A program made the translations under genes and the position numbers. A stretch of 64,000 nucleotides of DNA from Dermanyssus gallinae (Eukaryota; Arthropoda; Arachnida; Mesostigmata; Dermanyssidae): the NCBI GenBank assembly GCA_003439945.1, contig QVRM01006135.1, forward strand, positions 28,501 to 92,500, given 5' to 3'. Positions 48,545-61,115 of the stretch are shown one piece after another; within the stretch, counting starts at the first letter, position 1; the number at the start of each line of letters is the position of its first letter. The notes beneath the pieces were generated by a model. It was not told the DNA's origin. It ran no database searches and saw nothing but the letters and a program-made list of their open reading frames with translations.

Positions 48545-48551
48545 GTAATAA
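48278..48551. repeat. (TAA)n array inside LINE-B 3' UTR
   Basis: The longest TAA array in the window, with ATAATATAA and AGTAATA interruptions. It lies between the ORF2 stop and the LINE-B tail. Confidence 0.95.
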
Positions 48552-48571
48552 CCTGCATGTCTTAAAATGTG

Positions 48572-51561
48572 TTATCGATCGGTACGTTGTTCACTGAGTA
48601 ATTTTTGATGCCATCTCTTCTTAAATAAATTAAGTGATCTACATTCTCTTAATTCAGTATCGAGAGCGTTCCATAATTTGGCTATGGCTATATCAGGTGA
48701 TTTAAGTCTATAGTTGCGATACGTATTGGGGATTCTGAGTGGTGGGCTGTTACGATTTCTGTTGGTGTTGGACTCAAAATAAAATGATAAATCTGGCGGT
48801 AAAATGCCACGGAAGTTTTTATATGCAAGAATACCTAATTCAAATTTGTAAAGTGATGGTATTTTAAGTAGTTTGTGGATAGCGAACAGATGAGTTACAC
48901 TTTCATCCCTCCTATAGCCAAAAATTGCCCTTAAAGCATTATTCTGTGCAATCTGTATCTTATTTATGAGTGTTGCAAGAGTTGACCCGAATAGTGGCAA
49001 ACAATATGTTATATAACAAAGAAATAACGATTTATATACAATCAACAATACATCAGTGGATACGCCAATGTTGCTTAGTTTGCCCAACTGAGGCACAATC
49101 TGTTCAAGTTTCTTAATTAAGATATTTATGTGATTTCGGAATGAGAGTGAAGGGTCTAGGGTTACACCTAAGCATTTGTATTCAAATGCTTGTTGTATAT
49201 TAGTATTATCTAACGTAATTGTTATTGTCTGGTTCATCGATCTTTGCCATGGACTAAAAAGTAGCATTTTTGTCTTTTTAGTATTTAAACACAGTCTGTG
49301 CTTTAAATACCAGTCAGAAATAAGTTTAAGTTGGCCATTAGTGTATTCGATATCGCGAGCCAGGCTTTGTAATGAAAGTGGGCAAAGAAAAGTTACGTCA
49401 TCTGCAAATGCGATAGCTTTTAGTTCGCTTGCCTTAGAAGCGAGTTCATAAATATTTGGAATAATGTTGGTGAGAGGCTGGTCCCTTGCGGTGTACCGAG
49501 GTGCGGGGAGCATGGCGATGACAGATTGTCGCCGTTTCTAGTTATCTGCACCCTTTCACTCAAGTACGAATTAAAGAATGCTATGGGTCCTTCACTGAAT
49601 TTTAGTTGTGTGAGTATTTTGATGAGTATATTTTTATCTACTGAATCAAATGCCTTTTCAACGTCAACAAAGATACCGGCAACTATTTGATTGTTTTCCC
49701 AGGTTTTAGTTATATATGCTTGAAGATGTGTGAGAGCTAAGTTAGTGTTACATTTACTACGAAAACCAAATTGCATTGGACTAATAAAGTGTGTATCATG
49801 GAGGTATAGGCGAATCTGATCATTGATAATTGATTCAAATAGTTTAGCCAGAAAGGGAACGCAGCTTATAGGTCGATAGTTAACTGCCTCATTTTTATTT
49901 CCTTGTTTGAATATTGGTGTGATTATCGCATATTTTAATTCTGACGGACATACCCCTTGTGTGAGACATTGATTGAATATGGCTGCCAAAATATTTGATA
50001 AATAGATTATGTATTGTTTGATGAATTTGCCGGGAATATGTGTTTGACTACCGCCCATGTTTGTTTTAAGTTTATTTGACTTCAGGATAATAGCCTCGGG
50101 TGTTATTTTGCTAAATGCAAATTCTTCAATGGGAGCATTTTGGACTTGTGAGTTCATTTGAATTTTATAGTTGTATTCGGCTATATTTGTACCATATTTG
50201 TTGTGTACTGCTCTAGAACCCATTGTTGCAAAGTTTCTGTTTAGTATTTCAGCTATTTCAGCAGGGTTAGTTGTTGTAGTGTTGTTGTGTGTAATAGACG
50301 CAATTCTAGTGTCTTTCTGTGTATTCCTGCCACAGAGCGTGTTCGTTAGTTTCCATCTTTCTAGGAGAGAAGCGGTGTCAAATTTATTCTTATAGAATTC
50401 TTTTTGTTTTTGTGTGCAAGTTCTCCTATATATTCTTGAAAGCTCTTTTAGTCGCATTTTGTCATAATGATTACTATATTTTTTTACCTTATTGGCTAGC
50501 CTGTCCTTTGCTGCTCTCATCTGAATGAGCTCTAAGTCAAACCACTGGTCAGTAATTTTAGTGTTTTGTGGTCTAGTTCGTTCGAGTTGAAATGGAAAAT
50601 GTTTCTTGTAGAGATTGTTTAGTTCAGAACTGAAGACAGAAAAGTTTATTTGTGCGGAGTCACTGGTTATTATGTCAAACCACGGCGTTGTTGCTAGTGC
50701 CTGCTGAAATTCTAAATGAAATTTTTTCGTGAAGTTTCTACGTGGTTCATTCATAGTCTGTACTTTCGTACGTGTTGGACGTTCTAGACCAGTTAATGCC
50801 GCAAAAACCGGTCGATGATCTGGTGTGAGGACATCAACTGCGCCATATAATTTGTTCAATATAAGTTCATCATTGCGGAGGAGAATGTTGTCGAGACAAC
50901 TACCGTTGTCAGAAGGTCGAGTTATGGTTTTAAGGAGGGGCCGGAGACCATGTGACCCAATATAAAGAAGGAATTCCGATGTTATGCAGTTTGATTTGAG
51001 TATGTCGATATTGTAATCTCCTAGAATAATTGTTAGTATGTCTGATGGGTATTCCAAAAGTATTGTATCTAAAGCTAATTTGAAGTTATTCAAGTTGCCG
51101 TCACTATTATAGAGTGTGATTACGACAACACTACGCCCTCGCACTTCAGTTTGGCAAGCTATCGCTTGTATGGTTTCCAATGCATTCGTATATTTAGTAA
51201 TTTTAGTGTGTGGCAGTTTTTCATCTATATATAAGATAACACCTCCGCCTCGAGTATTTTGTGTTCGGGATTGAGCTAAATGTTTATATCCAGGTATATT
51301 GTACATGTGTTCTGTATCTACAGTGCACCAGCTCTCCGAAATCGCAACAAAGTCAAGATGAAACGTAAACGACTCAATATCATGTTTCAGATCACAGAAT
51401 CTAGTATTGGCACTAATATCCCTTAGATTAAAGTGACAAACTGAAATATGTTTGAAATATTTAGGTAAGGCATTTATATTTGTTGTGCAACGGTTAGGAA
51501 ATTGGAAGAGTTGGCAGTTGTTTTCGTCTTGGTATAAGATTTCTTCATCAAACGGATTCAT
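48572..51561 (-). pseudogene. LINE-B ORF2: AP endonuclease and reverse transcriptase, one frameshift
   Basis: The endonuclease shows ISVCHFNLRDI, VAISESWCTVDTEH, GGGVILYIDEKLP, IILGDYNIDIL, GSCLDNILLRND and TPDHRPVFAAL. The RT shows NYRPISCVPFLAKLFES, ISPMQFGFRSKCNTNLAL, IFVDVEKAFDSVD, LGTPQGTSLSPTLF and catalytic AIAFADDVTFLC. The thumb has IAQNNALRAIFGYRRDE and the end is NLFKKRWHQKLL. The frame shifts once near 49440-49460, between LSPTLFQIF and ASELKAIAF. Total is about 990 residues, close to complete for the class. The start Met at 51561 is the first in frame, and VCHFNLR soon after fits an ORF2 beginning. Confidence 0.9.
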
Positions 51562-51797
51562 ATGCAGGTATGTTTAATGAGACTAACTAATATAATAAGT
51601 CTATGTAATATACATATAATGAGACTAAGTAATATAATAGGACTATATTTTATACAAATCTATGATACAAATCGAGAAACTGTGAAGTTTACGATACGTT
51701 ACTGGTGACGAGGTACAATATGCTGCCCACATCTTCAATATTAAAATGAATCCAAGTGTATACGTTACTCACTAATAGAATATATTGTGCCCCTGGA

Positions 51798-51818
51798 TAT
51801 ATATATATATATATATCC
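51798..51818. repeat. short (TA)n
   Basis: A TA run inside otherwise plain DNA between LINE-B and the PLC-gamma exon. Confidence 0.85.
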
Positions 51819-52055
51819 TGTGCCCCGGGAGTTCGAGATAGACAATAAAATATCCGTATCAGCAGTACTATTATTATTATCGACATTGTGTCTGTGGCCG
51901 TTGCACTGTAGTGGTAAAAACTATTGAGCTGTTGCCAGCATATGCACGCAGGGTTGTTAGCAGATTTACTGTTTTTTGGTTACAGTGATGCGTTCTATAT
52001 CACGTAACTATGCGAGTTAGCCAATCGCCTGCTTGTCTACGAGCAATCAAGCTTT

Positions 52056-52061
52056 ACTTAC
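52056..52061 (-). promoter_or_regulatory. splice donor of the PH-domain exon
   Basis: GTAAGT on the minus strand, a consensus 5' splice site at the phase-1 boundary. Confidence 0.85.
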
Positions 52062-52211
52062 CGACACACGAGAGGCACTTGAGTCGAAACGAGTTCCCAT
52101 ACAGAACCACAAAGCAGTTGTTCGATTCCCAGCGTTTCGCGTCGTCAGGCCATCTTTCGAACATCTTCGAGTTCGGGCCTTGCCGAATCTCCTTCACCTC
52201 GCGCAAGTCCA
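52062..52211 (-). CDS. PLCG1: phospholipase C-gamma, N-terminal PH-domain exon
   Basis: A 150-nt minus-strand exon encoding DLREVKEIRQGPNSKMFERW, then a short acidic-basic stretch, then NNCFVVLYGNSFRLKCLSCV. PLC-gamma proteins have DIREIKEIR.G, then FVI.YG..FRLK.LS in the N-terminal PH domain, which helps recruit the enzyme to membrane phosphoinositides. The acceptor is pyrimidine-rich and ends CCTTCAG before TGGAC. The donor is G followed by GTAAGT. The exon ends after the first base of a codon, and the exon at 13927-14102 begins with CA, giving GCA (Ala) and continuing ATS..., as in the family. The exon with the start codon was not found to the right. Confidence 0.9.
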
Positions 52212-53165
52212 CTGAAGGTAACGCAGCAGCAAGAGCAAAAACAGGAATAGGTGTAACTACGTTAGCTTTAGAGTCCACCAGCGTACAGATGCTTCGAACA
52301 ACCAGTAGACACACATATATATATATATATATATGGCGTCTGAAAAAAAGCTTATTACTTAGTACTTATAGATCGGTTAGAAGCAAAAATTAAAATATAA
52401 TTAAACGAACTCATACATTCTAAACGGCCCAAACAAGAAACCAGACCAAAGCACCAATAACTATAACACTGGTACTTCCCTCTCTATAAACGTAAGCAGG
52501 CTCCTCCTGTGTCTAACGAATAATCTCACATATGTACACGCTAACGAGTGATCGACTCCTAGCTAATAAAATACTGTCGATTGTACAGTCGGTTTTCCCA
52601 ATGGGGCCTAATCCTAAACGAGAATTTCTGTCAGGAAAAAGAGCGGAGAGATGTAGAGCCACATTCCCCTATCATTGACTCTGCAGGACCCACAGGAGGC
52701 AACTATGTCAGACAGGAACGTATCTCGCTGTTCCTTAAATATACAGTGTCGACCCTTAGCGTAAGCTCGTATCACTAACACACACACACACACACGACTT
52801 GAGAGTCGGCAGTTCCGCGGGGATTTGGCTGGGTAAGTGCTCATTATAAATTTAAGCGCTCTGGCATCGTCGTATCGAAGAGGTTCGCGATCGAAACGCG
52901 ACAACCGTTACGTCGATGAATAAATGGCTTGATGAACAACGACTTGTTCAAGAAAGACCAAATAAACTACAGACAACAGGGACTAAATATTTTCTAAATG
53001 AGAGAAAGTATTATAGACAACAGTGCGTTAAATGTCGACTGCTAAAAAGGGCAAGATACACTGAACAGTTGGTGGTATATACGCAATTCCTCCGTCGGTG
53101 CGAGAGGAGACAGAAACGAAAACACAGACTAGAAACTAGACCCGGCAAAATCGAGAGCCGATCAT
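52212..53165. other. no recognised feature; short (TA)n and (CA)n
   Basis: TA run at 52315-52334 and CA run at 52779-52795. No further PLC-gamma exon is found here. Confidence 0.5.
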
Positions 53166-53169
53166 CATA

Positions 53170-54000
53170 CTGATGAGCGGGGGCAAAGCTTGTGGATACG
53201 TAGCCAACCAGCTAAAAGGGAGTTGGAGCGTCCTTCAGGAAAAAAACGAGTGAGATGCCTCGGGGTCATACTTTGTCAGGGGACAGCCGGCACTGTATGT
53301 GAGGCTTGCGTGTGAGAAAACGCTACTACTTAAGGCAGCAGCACCAGCAGCAGCCGACATTCTACATATTGGTGCTGGCCATAGGGGCGGCCCAGGTGCG
53401 GGCAGGAGGAAGCTTTCGGCAAAAAGTAGCAGACTCCATTATCTTGTACACCACACCCGCTTGAAGAACCGCCGATGACGTCAAGTAGGAACATACTTAC
53501 ACGGCGTATTCACCTGTAGGACGCGAAAAGTGTTTAACGCCAACGGCTCCTGTTAGAACTGGTTAGAGCTATACCTGGAACGCGAAATGGGGGATAGAGT
53601 TGTAACGCAGCGGCCGGCACAGGCCTTAGAAAACACTTTCAGGAAAGATGCAGCAGGACAGGGAAGATAAATGGTAGATAAACCTTATGCCTGAAGACAG
53701 ACTGAAAGGAACGCATTGTTGGAGAGGGCTCATGAGGTGCCGACTTACCACCTCGCAAAAGCCTTTACAGCTGACGTGGTTTTCAGGGCACATACTCTCT
53801 AAAGGGCATTCAGCCCAACCTATGTACGAATTGCTGCAACACTGGTGGCAGCGAAAAATGTGATACACACTTTCAAGCATTGCCTCATCATCATCATCAT
53901 CACATGACGAAAAAGACGCCGACCTTGCGCAACTTTGACATACATAAACTTTGACAACCTCTTGTAGCCTAGAGCCATAGTCACGCATATGCTTAAAGCT
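53170..54000 (+). pseudogene. possible R1-like LINE C-terminal remnant
   Basis: RVRCLGVIL near 53250 resembles the V+YLGV.L boundary of R1-type RTs. Downstream plus-strand pieces (LTTSQKPLQLTWFSGHIL near 53745) loosely fit the C-terminal region. There are many stops, so the assignment is weak. Confidence 0.3.
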
Positions 54001-54727
54001 GGGTATTTGCGGCACACAATTAGCGCGTTCGCCAGAAGAAGGTCATATTACATAGCAAAGAAGTTAGCTTTCGAGCTAGGGGGTACGAAACTAGTCTCCC
54101 AGGCCATCAAAAAGACGATTTCGCGGCTACGAAAACGGACACGTTTAGTTGGTAGTAGGACAGAAACAACATCAGTGTTAACCGCGCTCAGTACAGCACC
54201 ATGTGTGACGACATGTGTCCCGGAAAGTCCTCTGGGGCTTAGTCTGACATAGCACAAAGCAGCCACGTGGTGATAATCATAACGACTGAATGACGACTAG
54301 AAGGCAAAACAACGAACAGGTAGATCACGAGGGCTAGACAGACAACGAGCATCATGGCTGCAGCATAGCCAGCACATAGTTCTGGAGCTCGTCGAGTGTT
54401 CAACAAGGGCGATTACGGGGTTAGATTATATAGCTAGGCTCATTCACTGAGTACACCAGTCATGGCGGTATTGTACAATACAAAAATAATTCTGGAATAC
54501 TCTCTTTGTACAGGGAAGCTTTTTTTTCGTTTGGAAAAACGAGGGAGGTCGGGTCGGGAGGGCGTCGTACCGATAACGACATCCAAGGTGTTTTGGGAAC
54601 GGGAATGGCTGAAATCCCCAAACGGGAATGGCTGAACCCTCGACATTTGACACAAACATTGGCGGGGGCGGGGACGGCGGGTGGCAAACACATATCACAT
54701 AGCACGACAGCAGCACATAATAAAAAC

Positions 54728-54728
<1 letters not shown>
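54001..54728. other. no recognised feature
   Basis: Short overlapping frames only. Confidence 0.5.

Positions 54729-54729
<1 letters not shown>

Positions 54730-54775
<46 letters not shown>
54730..54775. repeat. (TA)n microsatellite
   Basis: An uninterrupted TA run. Confidence 0.95.
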
Positions 54776-54780
<5 letters not shown>

Positions 54781-55028
54781 AAAAAGGGTTTCCTATTAAG
54801 ATGTACAGGTCGCACAATTCATATTAAACTAAGAAGCGGGAGCAGCGTAAACAATATATCGTAATAAATTTTGTACATATAACGCGCGCATACATGATGC
54901 ATTTGGCAGAATTGTCAAATCCACAAACTCTGTGACGTGAACAGCAGTAAATTGTAACGATGAAGCAAAGATGAAATACAGATGACGTTTTGCGTCAATA
55001 TTGTAAACAATATTTAGAATAGTTCTTG

Positions 55029-55029
55029 T

Positions 55030-55119
<90 letters not shown>

Positions 55120-55120
55120 T
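55029..55120. repeat. (TAA)n, 3' side of RLE copy e
   Basis: (TAA)n changes to (TTA)n in the middle, as in the array at 31547. Confidence 0.95.
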
Positions 55121-55674
55121 ATTACATGTTAAACGATGTTACAGTTGAGAGGTCTGAACGTATTCTTGCAAAGTCTTTTTTTTAAATAATTAGTTCACTC
55201 CATGGCGCCTAAAATAGATGCCGCGTTTCCTCTGCAAACGGCCACGGACAACACTTGCCTCAAGAATTGACTCTCTCTCTTCGGTCGTTCGTGACCTCCT
55301 GAATTCGCTTACTCAAATCTTTGAGAAATGCTTCGGTTCCCTTGCTGATTGGTCCTAGTGTCTCCATGGCAATAGGCACAAAAATATATCTTGTTTCCAG
55401 TCCAGCATATTTAAACCGTTTTCTGGCGTCCGCGTGCTTTGCTACCCACCCCGGCTCAACAGAGCTGTGGTGTAAATACGAAGCCGCGGTTGCGCACGAA
55501 ACCGTTGCATCCCAAGCTAGGGGCTTTCCATGTGACCATAATGCAATGGTCACCCCATCAGGTCTTTCTTCGCCAGCGGACACTAAACCTCTCGGTTCAA
55601 GTGTAGATAGTATACCGGCTTTCCTAAGGGACCTTATGATCACACCGTTTAGTTCAGCATGTCTGGACGATCTA
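55121..55674 (-). mobile_element. RLE-type LINE, copy e, 3' end
   Basis: A 5'-truncated member of the TAA-embedded family. Its 3' UTR has ACGTTCAGACCTC near 55147-55160. (TAA)n lies on both sides. Confidence 0.9.
55200..55674 (-). pseudogene. RLE endonuclease C-terminus, copy e, one frameshift
   Basis: The minus strand reads SSRHAELNGVIIRSLRKAG, then RPDGVTIALW...PLAWDATV, then FVPIAMETLGPISKGTEAFL. A single-base shift near 55268, in a GA-repeat stretch, hides the normal end FLRQVLSVAVCRGNAASILG. Catalytic residues are kept. Confidence 0.85.
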
Positions 55675-55817
<143 letters not shown>

Positions 55818-55983
55818 TGTGATGGTGTATTTGACATATGTTTGTACACGTACGTATGGTGATGGCAATGATGAGGATGGTCATATATATGTCACAAGCA
55901 AAAGAAAAAACTGCCGACGCTAGCTAGTGGTAGCATGACAGCAGTTGACGGCAGATGTTACCACTCATTCATGTGTCGAGACA

Positions 55984-56035
55984 GGAAGGGGGGAAGGGGG
56001 AGGAGATGGGACGGGACGGGGAGGGGCGGAGGGGT
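55984..56035 (+). repeat. G-rich tract with several G runs
   Basis: Runs of three or more G (for example GGGGGG, GGGGG, GGG, GGGG) occur within about 50 bases, so a G-quadruplex could form on the plus strand. Confidence 0.7.
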
Positions 56036-56039
56036 CACA

Positions 56040-59000
56040 TGCTGTTGTCCTGTCAACGAGGCCGCTGTCTCTACTGCAGCTGTCGCTACCTCAGCGACAG
56101 GGGCTGTTCTGGTGGCGAAGAGCAGAAGCGAACATTAAAAGTTAGTCAGATAGAGAGAAAACAAGAGGGCGGCTGTCCGGTGGCTTCCGCTTGTTCATGG
56201 TGGCCGGCGGACATTCGCATCCGCATCTACCACCAGCCACGTCAGTGTTACGGAGATCAAATCAATTTTTTGTTGCACACAACAACAGCAGCAGCAGCAG
56301 CAACAACAACACAGCAGCAACAACAACAGAAGGTTGACAACAGAGGGAAAGAGAAGGTTGCTTCCCAAACGTCTAGGCTATGGCTACTCCGTAGTGACAG
56401 AGATTCAATCCCGCGAGGTCCGAAGGCCGGGGCGTGGATTGTTGAATTCGCTATCGCTCTGCTCCTATCAGAGCGCTCGTCATTGATGCTGTTTTTGTTC
56501 TCTATCAGGTAGCGCTAGCATGCAATACCTGCCTGCCATCTGGTGTGCAAGTGCGTCCATTTTTCCGTGTTTCTTGTGTGTGTGTGTTTCGCACATGTCA
56601 CAAGTGTATATGTAACGTAACGGCCACTTGACATACTTCGGTGGCGTGCGTTCGTGTTCGATGCATGGATGGTCATTCTACGCTGTCGCAAACAAAAGAT
56701 TCGGTGTTTGAAAAAAAACGTCCACAAAAATGCAGAATCCTCGAACAAAGCCCGAAACCGTGCAAACTGAGCAAAACACTAAGTGAAGCCCATTTAAACA
56801 AATCGCGGAGCAAACTGTTGTATGTGATCACTGCTAAGTGAACTGCTGTTAGTTATAAACCGCCATAAAAAACGTTTTGTCAGTATAGAAGTACGTACAT
56901 CAGCCGAAAGAATACAACACGAAAAGCTCGTATACCTCAATGATAAAACGTATTGGCGGAAAGCCATTTATGGATCTCCTGTATAACACAACACCGAACA
57001 GTGATACGGCAAATATTTGTTTTGAGAATTTACCCTATATCACGGGCAAGAGAGAAGCAGATGCTTGCTGGGTAGATTTTTTAATGACCGATGAAAACAA
57101 ACGAACCAGGAAAATGGAACATCGTAGGAAATAAAATTCCAAGTTATTTCAAAAGCCCAGCTACCTTCAGCAGGTAGAGCCTGTCGGCCAAGAGGAGATT
57201 ATAGACATCAAAGAGTTCATGGAGTCTCTGCGTCACGTGCTAAACGTGGCTCTTTACGTTATTTGAGCCCGACGGACGACAACCTCAGCCCCAGTGTCAC
57301 ATATGTGAGAATACTTTATTTGAATTTAAAAATAAAAACGTTTTGTAGGACTAGATCAGGCCATTTATAGGAACGTTGATAAGCCGCATGCTACAATGGT
57401 CTAAACTAATAACATCGTACTTAGGCTTTATTTTCTTTTCGTCTTGCTAGCAATAACGACAAGTCCAAATTTATTGAAGGTTGTAAAGATTGTTTCCACC
57501 TGTTAGAGAATATGATCCAACTCTGAACAAACCTTGGAGGCATTGGGCCATAAAGCAGCGCGTATATATCACAGAGACAAACACAAGACTTTCTTAAACA
57601 ACGCCTGGATCTTGGCATACAACGTGGAAACGCTGCCTCCGTTCGGGGCACACTCCTGAAGTGGTCTCGCCCTGGCCTCATCGAAACGGATACGTGACCG
57701 TCACAATGCGCATTGGCATAGCTAGTTGATGTGTGTAACATATACTTAATGTATTATACGGAAATAAACTTTATTTTATCACAGAGACATATTGATATAC
57801 ATGTATGGTAGTCATCAAACCGCTTCTACATTTACTAATTTATTTATTTGCACTACCTAGTGCTCAACAAATCGTCGCTCACATCGAGAGGTAATGCCTT
57901 GCTAATTAAGCAGATGTGTCCTTTGATAAGCAAAAAAAGTTAACTTGGTTTGTCCTATTGTTTGTTTCTCCACATTAAGGAGGATAACACCAAATGATAG
58001 TATACAGCCTATGGGTACAATTGGGGATTCAATTGTAAAGGCCAGTAATCACCCAGTAGGCCTTTACGCCACCTGTTGCTTCATTAACTGACAATAACGA
58101 CGCACACTGATAGTTAAGTTAATGCTTTAAATGCCTTCCATTTGTTCAGAAGAGACCACACGTTTCAAATTATTCGTAATTAAGCATCCAAACTATTCTA
58201 CCAAGTAGAACTACAAGATCGTGGCATTTATCATCATTTGCACGAAGCAAACCTCATCCCTTCCAAAGCTAACATCCAGTACTAGATTATCTATCTTGGT
58301 TGTCTTCCCACTCTGGATTCCGAGAGAATCGAAAAAGGCACATTTATTATTATTATTTGTATAATCCAGGGTATATAATATAATACGACGCTGCTCAAGC
58401 GCTGTTAAGCTACTAATCTAGGCCTTAACCCCCACAAATCTCTAATGCGCCTCTCTCTTCGGCTGACAACCCTTCGTCCCACACATGTAACACATGTCAC
58501 CAACGTTCATACGGTTCTCCAAAGCTACAAAATCAGCAACAGCAGGGTCGAGCAGCATCGACCCGGCATTGTGACGGGCTCTCCGACACGCTTCACTGTC
58601 AGCTACGACTGCGGATCTTGTTGATCAACCGGGCTGTCTGTCGGCTCAACTAACGGAACTGCGAACTGAGCTGGTGAAGCTTCGTAAGAATGCCTACCTC
58701 GGCCGGTACGCACCCTCCCCGAATGTAACCCACTGTCATTTAAGCACATGTTAGGCGTGCTTGGCTCACTTCTAATCTGTACCCTACGACAGAGGGTGTT
58801 GCCGAGCTACCTACCACCACCAGTGGCGACGACGACTAATAATGCTGACAAGAAGAAGCAGAAAGCCACGCAGCAGCGGTTTTAGAAACGATGTCCAATG
58901 GGTCGGTCCCACGCTGAATGTCGCTGAATGAAAAACCAAGCTTGGCCGGTACCAAACAGTGTGGCGAAGATGTGAAGGGCAAACCAAGCAACCATAGTTC

Positions 59001-59175
59001 GTTGGTTGGGAACTGTGTTATTTCCCAATTAAGATGAACCCATCTGATCAGAGACGGTCGATACGCTCTTATACCACTAGAAACTCTAGCGGGTTCAATA
59101 TGAATTAGTTCTGGCGCGTCGAAAATTCATTAAGGAGTTTGGTTTTGCCGACACAACGCTTACCTGCGTGAGAGC
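56040..59175. other. no gene firmly supported
   Basis: CAA/CAG repeats lie at 56281-56330. A frame at 56940-57134 continues in phase after one stop (QQVEPVGQEEIIDIKEFMES) but has no motif I know. The plus strand near 58640-58980 has weak gag-like pieces (QLTELRTELVKLRKN) without a protease or RT. Neither is called. Confidence 0.45.
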
Positions 59176-59179
59176 CGTA

Positions 59180-59206
59180 AATATATATATATATATATAT
59201 ATATAT
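59180..59206. repeat. (TA)n microsatellite
   Basis: A TA run. The flank to 60150 shows no gene apart from a G-rich run at 60009-60039. Confidence 0.9.
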
Positions 59207-60150
59207 ACGTGTGTACCAACATTCCTGTAGACTAGACTCCCATAAGGACTTCCAAGGCTACTTTTTCACGTTAGCATGACGGGTCACTCTGTAACGCAGC
59301 AACACTTAATCGATTGAGCCGTGTCTATGTCGTATGTTTCATCCGTTGATCGCTGCTTATTATCCTTAACAATCACGCGGAACCAAAGTTTTTACGCACT
59401 CACATACATCAAGATGGACTTAATTTGTACTCCACCTGGCGACAATTTATACATATACATGTATATATATAGCCAATCGCTGAGACGAAAGAACGCAGTT
59501 TTTAAGGCAAATACAGTAAAAATGGTCAAGTCTATTCCTCTCATCTCTCTCCATCTATCTATCTTGCTTTCTGTATATATATATATCAGTTGTCATTGAG
59601 GCAATGCCCGCATACGACCTGAAAACGTATATTTTATAGATCCAGTGATTTCATTGTGTATGTTTGATCTTTACATATACGTGCTAGTCTACACAACACA
59701 AGGTTGTAAATCATTTCACTCGAAGATTGAACCTACCCGTCGCTTGTCAAACGTTTCTCTCCACGAGGTAATCATTATTATACGCATAGTATATACGCAT
59801 ATATGCACATAATATTCCACTGGACGAACAACAGATCACGAATCCAGTGCTGCATCGCTATAGCTCGAAGTCGAGCGCAAAGGTCATCTCTACATCCTCT
59901 GAACCGACGAGGAGTTCACCATATACGACAACGAACCTATACGCGCGCACAACTAGCGCATTGGGCAAAGGTCCCGTTGACTCTCCCACTGTCCTGGCAG
60001 GGCCGGCAGGGGGGGGGGTGAGGTGGGGAGAGTGGGAGGAGGTTAACGGTTACCCCCTTCAGGGTGTTTTTTTTCAGAACGTGCGACCAATCGACGTGAG
60101 CATCGACCGCTGTAGTAGTGTAGAGTGAGAGCTGTTCATCACAACACAAC

Positions 60151-60269
60151 GGTCGACTTGGAATGTGATGAACATGTAAATACGCGATCTGCGCTTCTAT
60201 CCTCCCGTGTAGGTCGGGTCCTATCAGCATTATCGGTCGTGGGTTGCAGCATAGGTGATATCGCTAACA
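60151..60269. repeat. 119-bp duplicated segment, copy 1
   Basis: About 95% identical to 62120-62238, same orientation, with six mismatches and no gap by eye. It directly precedes a minisatellite. Confidence 0.9.
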
Positions 60270-60270
60270 T

Positions 60271-60370
60271 GGATCCTGCTCGGGCTCGGATCCTTCTCGG
60301 GCACGGATCCTTCTTGGGCACGGATCCTTCTCGGGCACGGATCCTTCTCGGGCACGGAGCCTGCTCGGGC
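60271..60370. repeat. 18-bp minisatellite, about 5.5 units
   Basis: The unit GGATCCTTCTCGGGCACG repeats with small changes, and the outer units carry CTGCTCGGGC. The unit length is divisible by three, so all frames stay open and give false Arg/Gly repeats. Confidence 0.9.
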
Positions 60371-60374
60371 ACTC

Positions 60375-61071
60375 GCCGTCGTCGTCGCCGCTCGCTCAAG
60401 ACATCGCTCGAGCATCAAGTGTATGTTGACGTGCTAATGCATGCACTAGACACGGCCAGGCAAGACAGACATAACAGAGGGCACGTCACGTACAGCGTCG
60501 TGCCAGAGCGCAACCGAATCAACAGCAGTCTCACTGCGTGACCAAGCGCGCGTGACCCGACCTAAGAACGGACAGACGGGTGGACGGACGAACGATCACC
60601 TATACTGTCGTTTTTATTTATGCATGATTGCGTGCATGTATTCATTAGATCGTGCATGGACATTGGACCGACTGACAGACCGACCACCGACGGAACCGGT
60701 CGCGTCTGTCCGTAGTCGCAGTACGACGTGACGTGGTGGTTGCCGACGACAACACGTATACGCCTGTAGCCTGTCGATTAACCACATAGCACAACCGACT
60801 GTAACGGTTACAACTCTTTTCATCATTCTTCTTTTATCGCAAACAGCTTGGCTCGCTTGACGAGGCTGATTTACAACAGCAGCTGCTGCTACTCTAACAA
60901 CAACAACAACCACAACAACAACGACGACGGCGACAAACTACCACGAGAGTTCTGCTTATAGCGCGTTACACCTGGCCACCGAGATCACTAGACAGTCAAA
61001 AACAAACTGACCAGAAGCTAGAGTTAGCGCTTTTGTATGATTCACTCTCTCGTTTCTCGCGCAGGCGCACG

Positions 61072-61085
<14 letters not shown>
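60375..61085. other. no gene seen
   Basis: Mixed DNA with CAA tracts near 60898-60932. No recognised family. Confidence 0.5.

Positions 61086-61114
<29 letters not shown>
61073..61114. repeat. (TC)n then (TA)n
   Basis: TC repeats pass directly into TA repeats, the same compound pattern as at 2200-2266. Confidence 0.9.

Positions 61115-61115
<1 letters not shown>

Larger units (their letters stand above)
48172..51561 (-). mobile_element. LINE-B: non-LTR retrotransposon with ORF2 and 3' tail
   Basis: Coding sequence at 48572-51561 is followed on the minus strand by a 274-bp (TAA)n array. A short 3' end comes next, with GGAATGAATAAACTG and then a TTGAATTGAATTGAA tail (48178-48205). No ORF1 is seen upstream of 51561, so the copy is probably 5' truncated or ORF1 lies in unrecognised DNA. 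It belongs to the Jockey/CR1 supergroup. Confidence 0.85.

Noticed and set aside
56940..57300. Frame with QQVEPVGQEEIIDIKEFMES after one stop
   Set aside because: Protein-like but interrupted, without motif, splice sites or homologue known to me.
58560..59100. Possible gypsy-type gag (QLTELRTELVKLRKN)
   Set aside because: No protease, RT, integrase or long terminal repeats were found nearby. The resemblance is too short.
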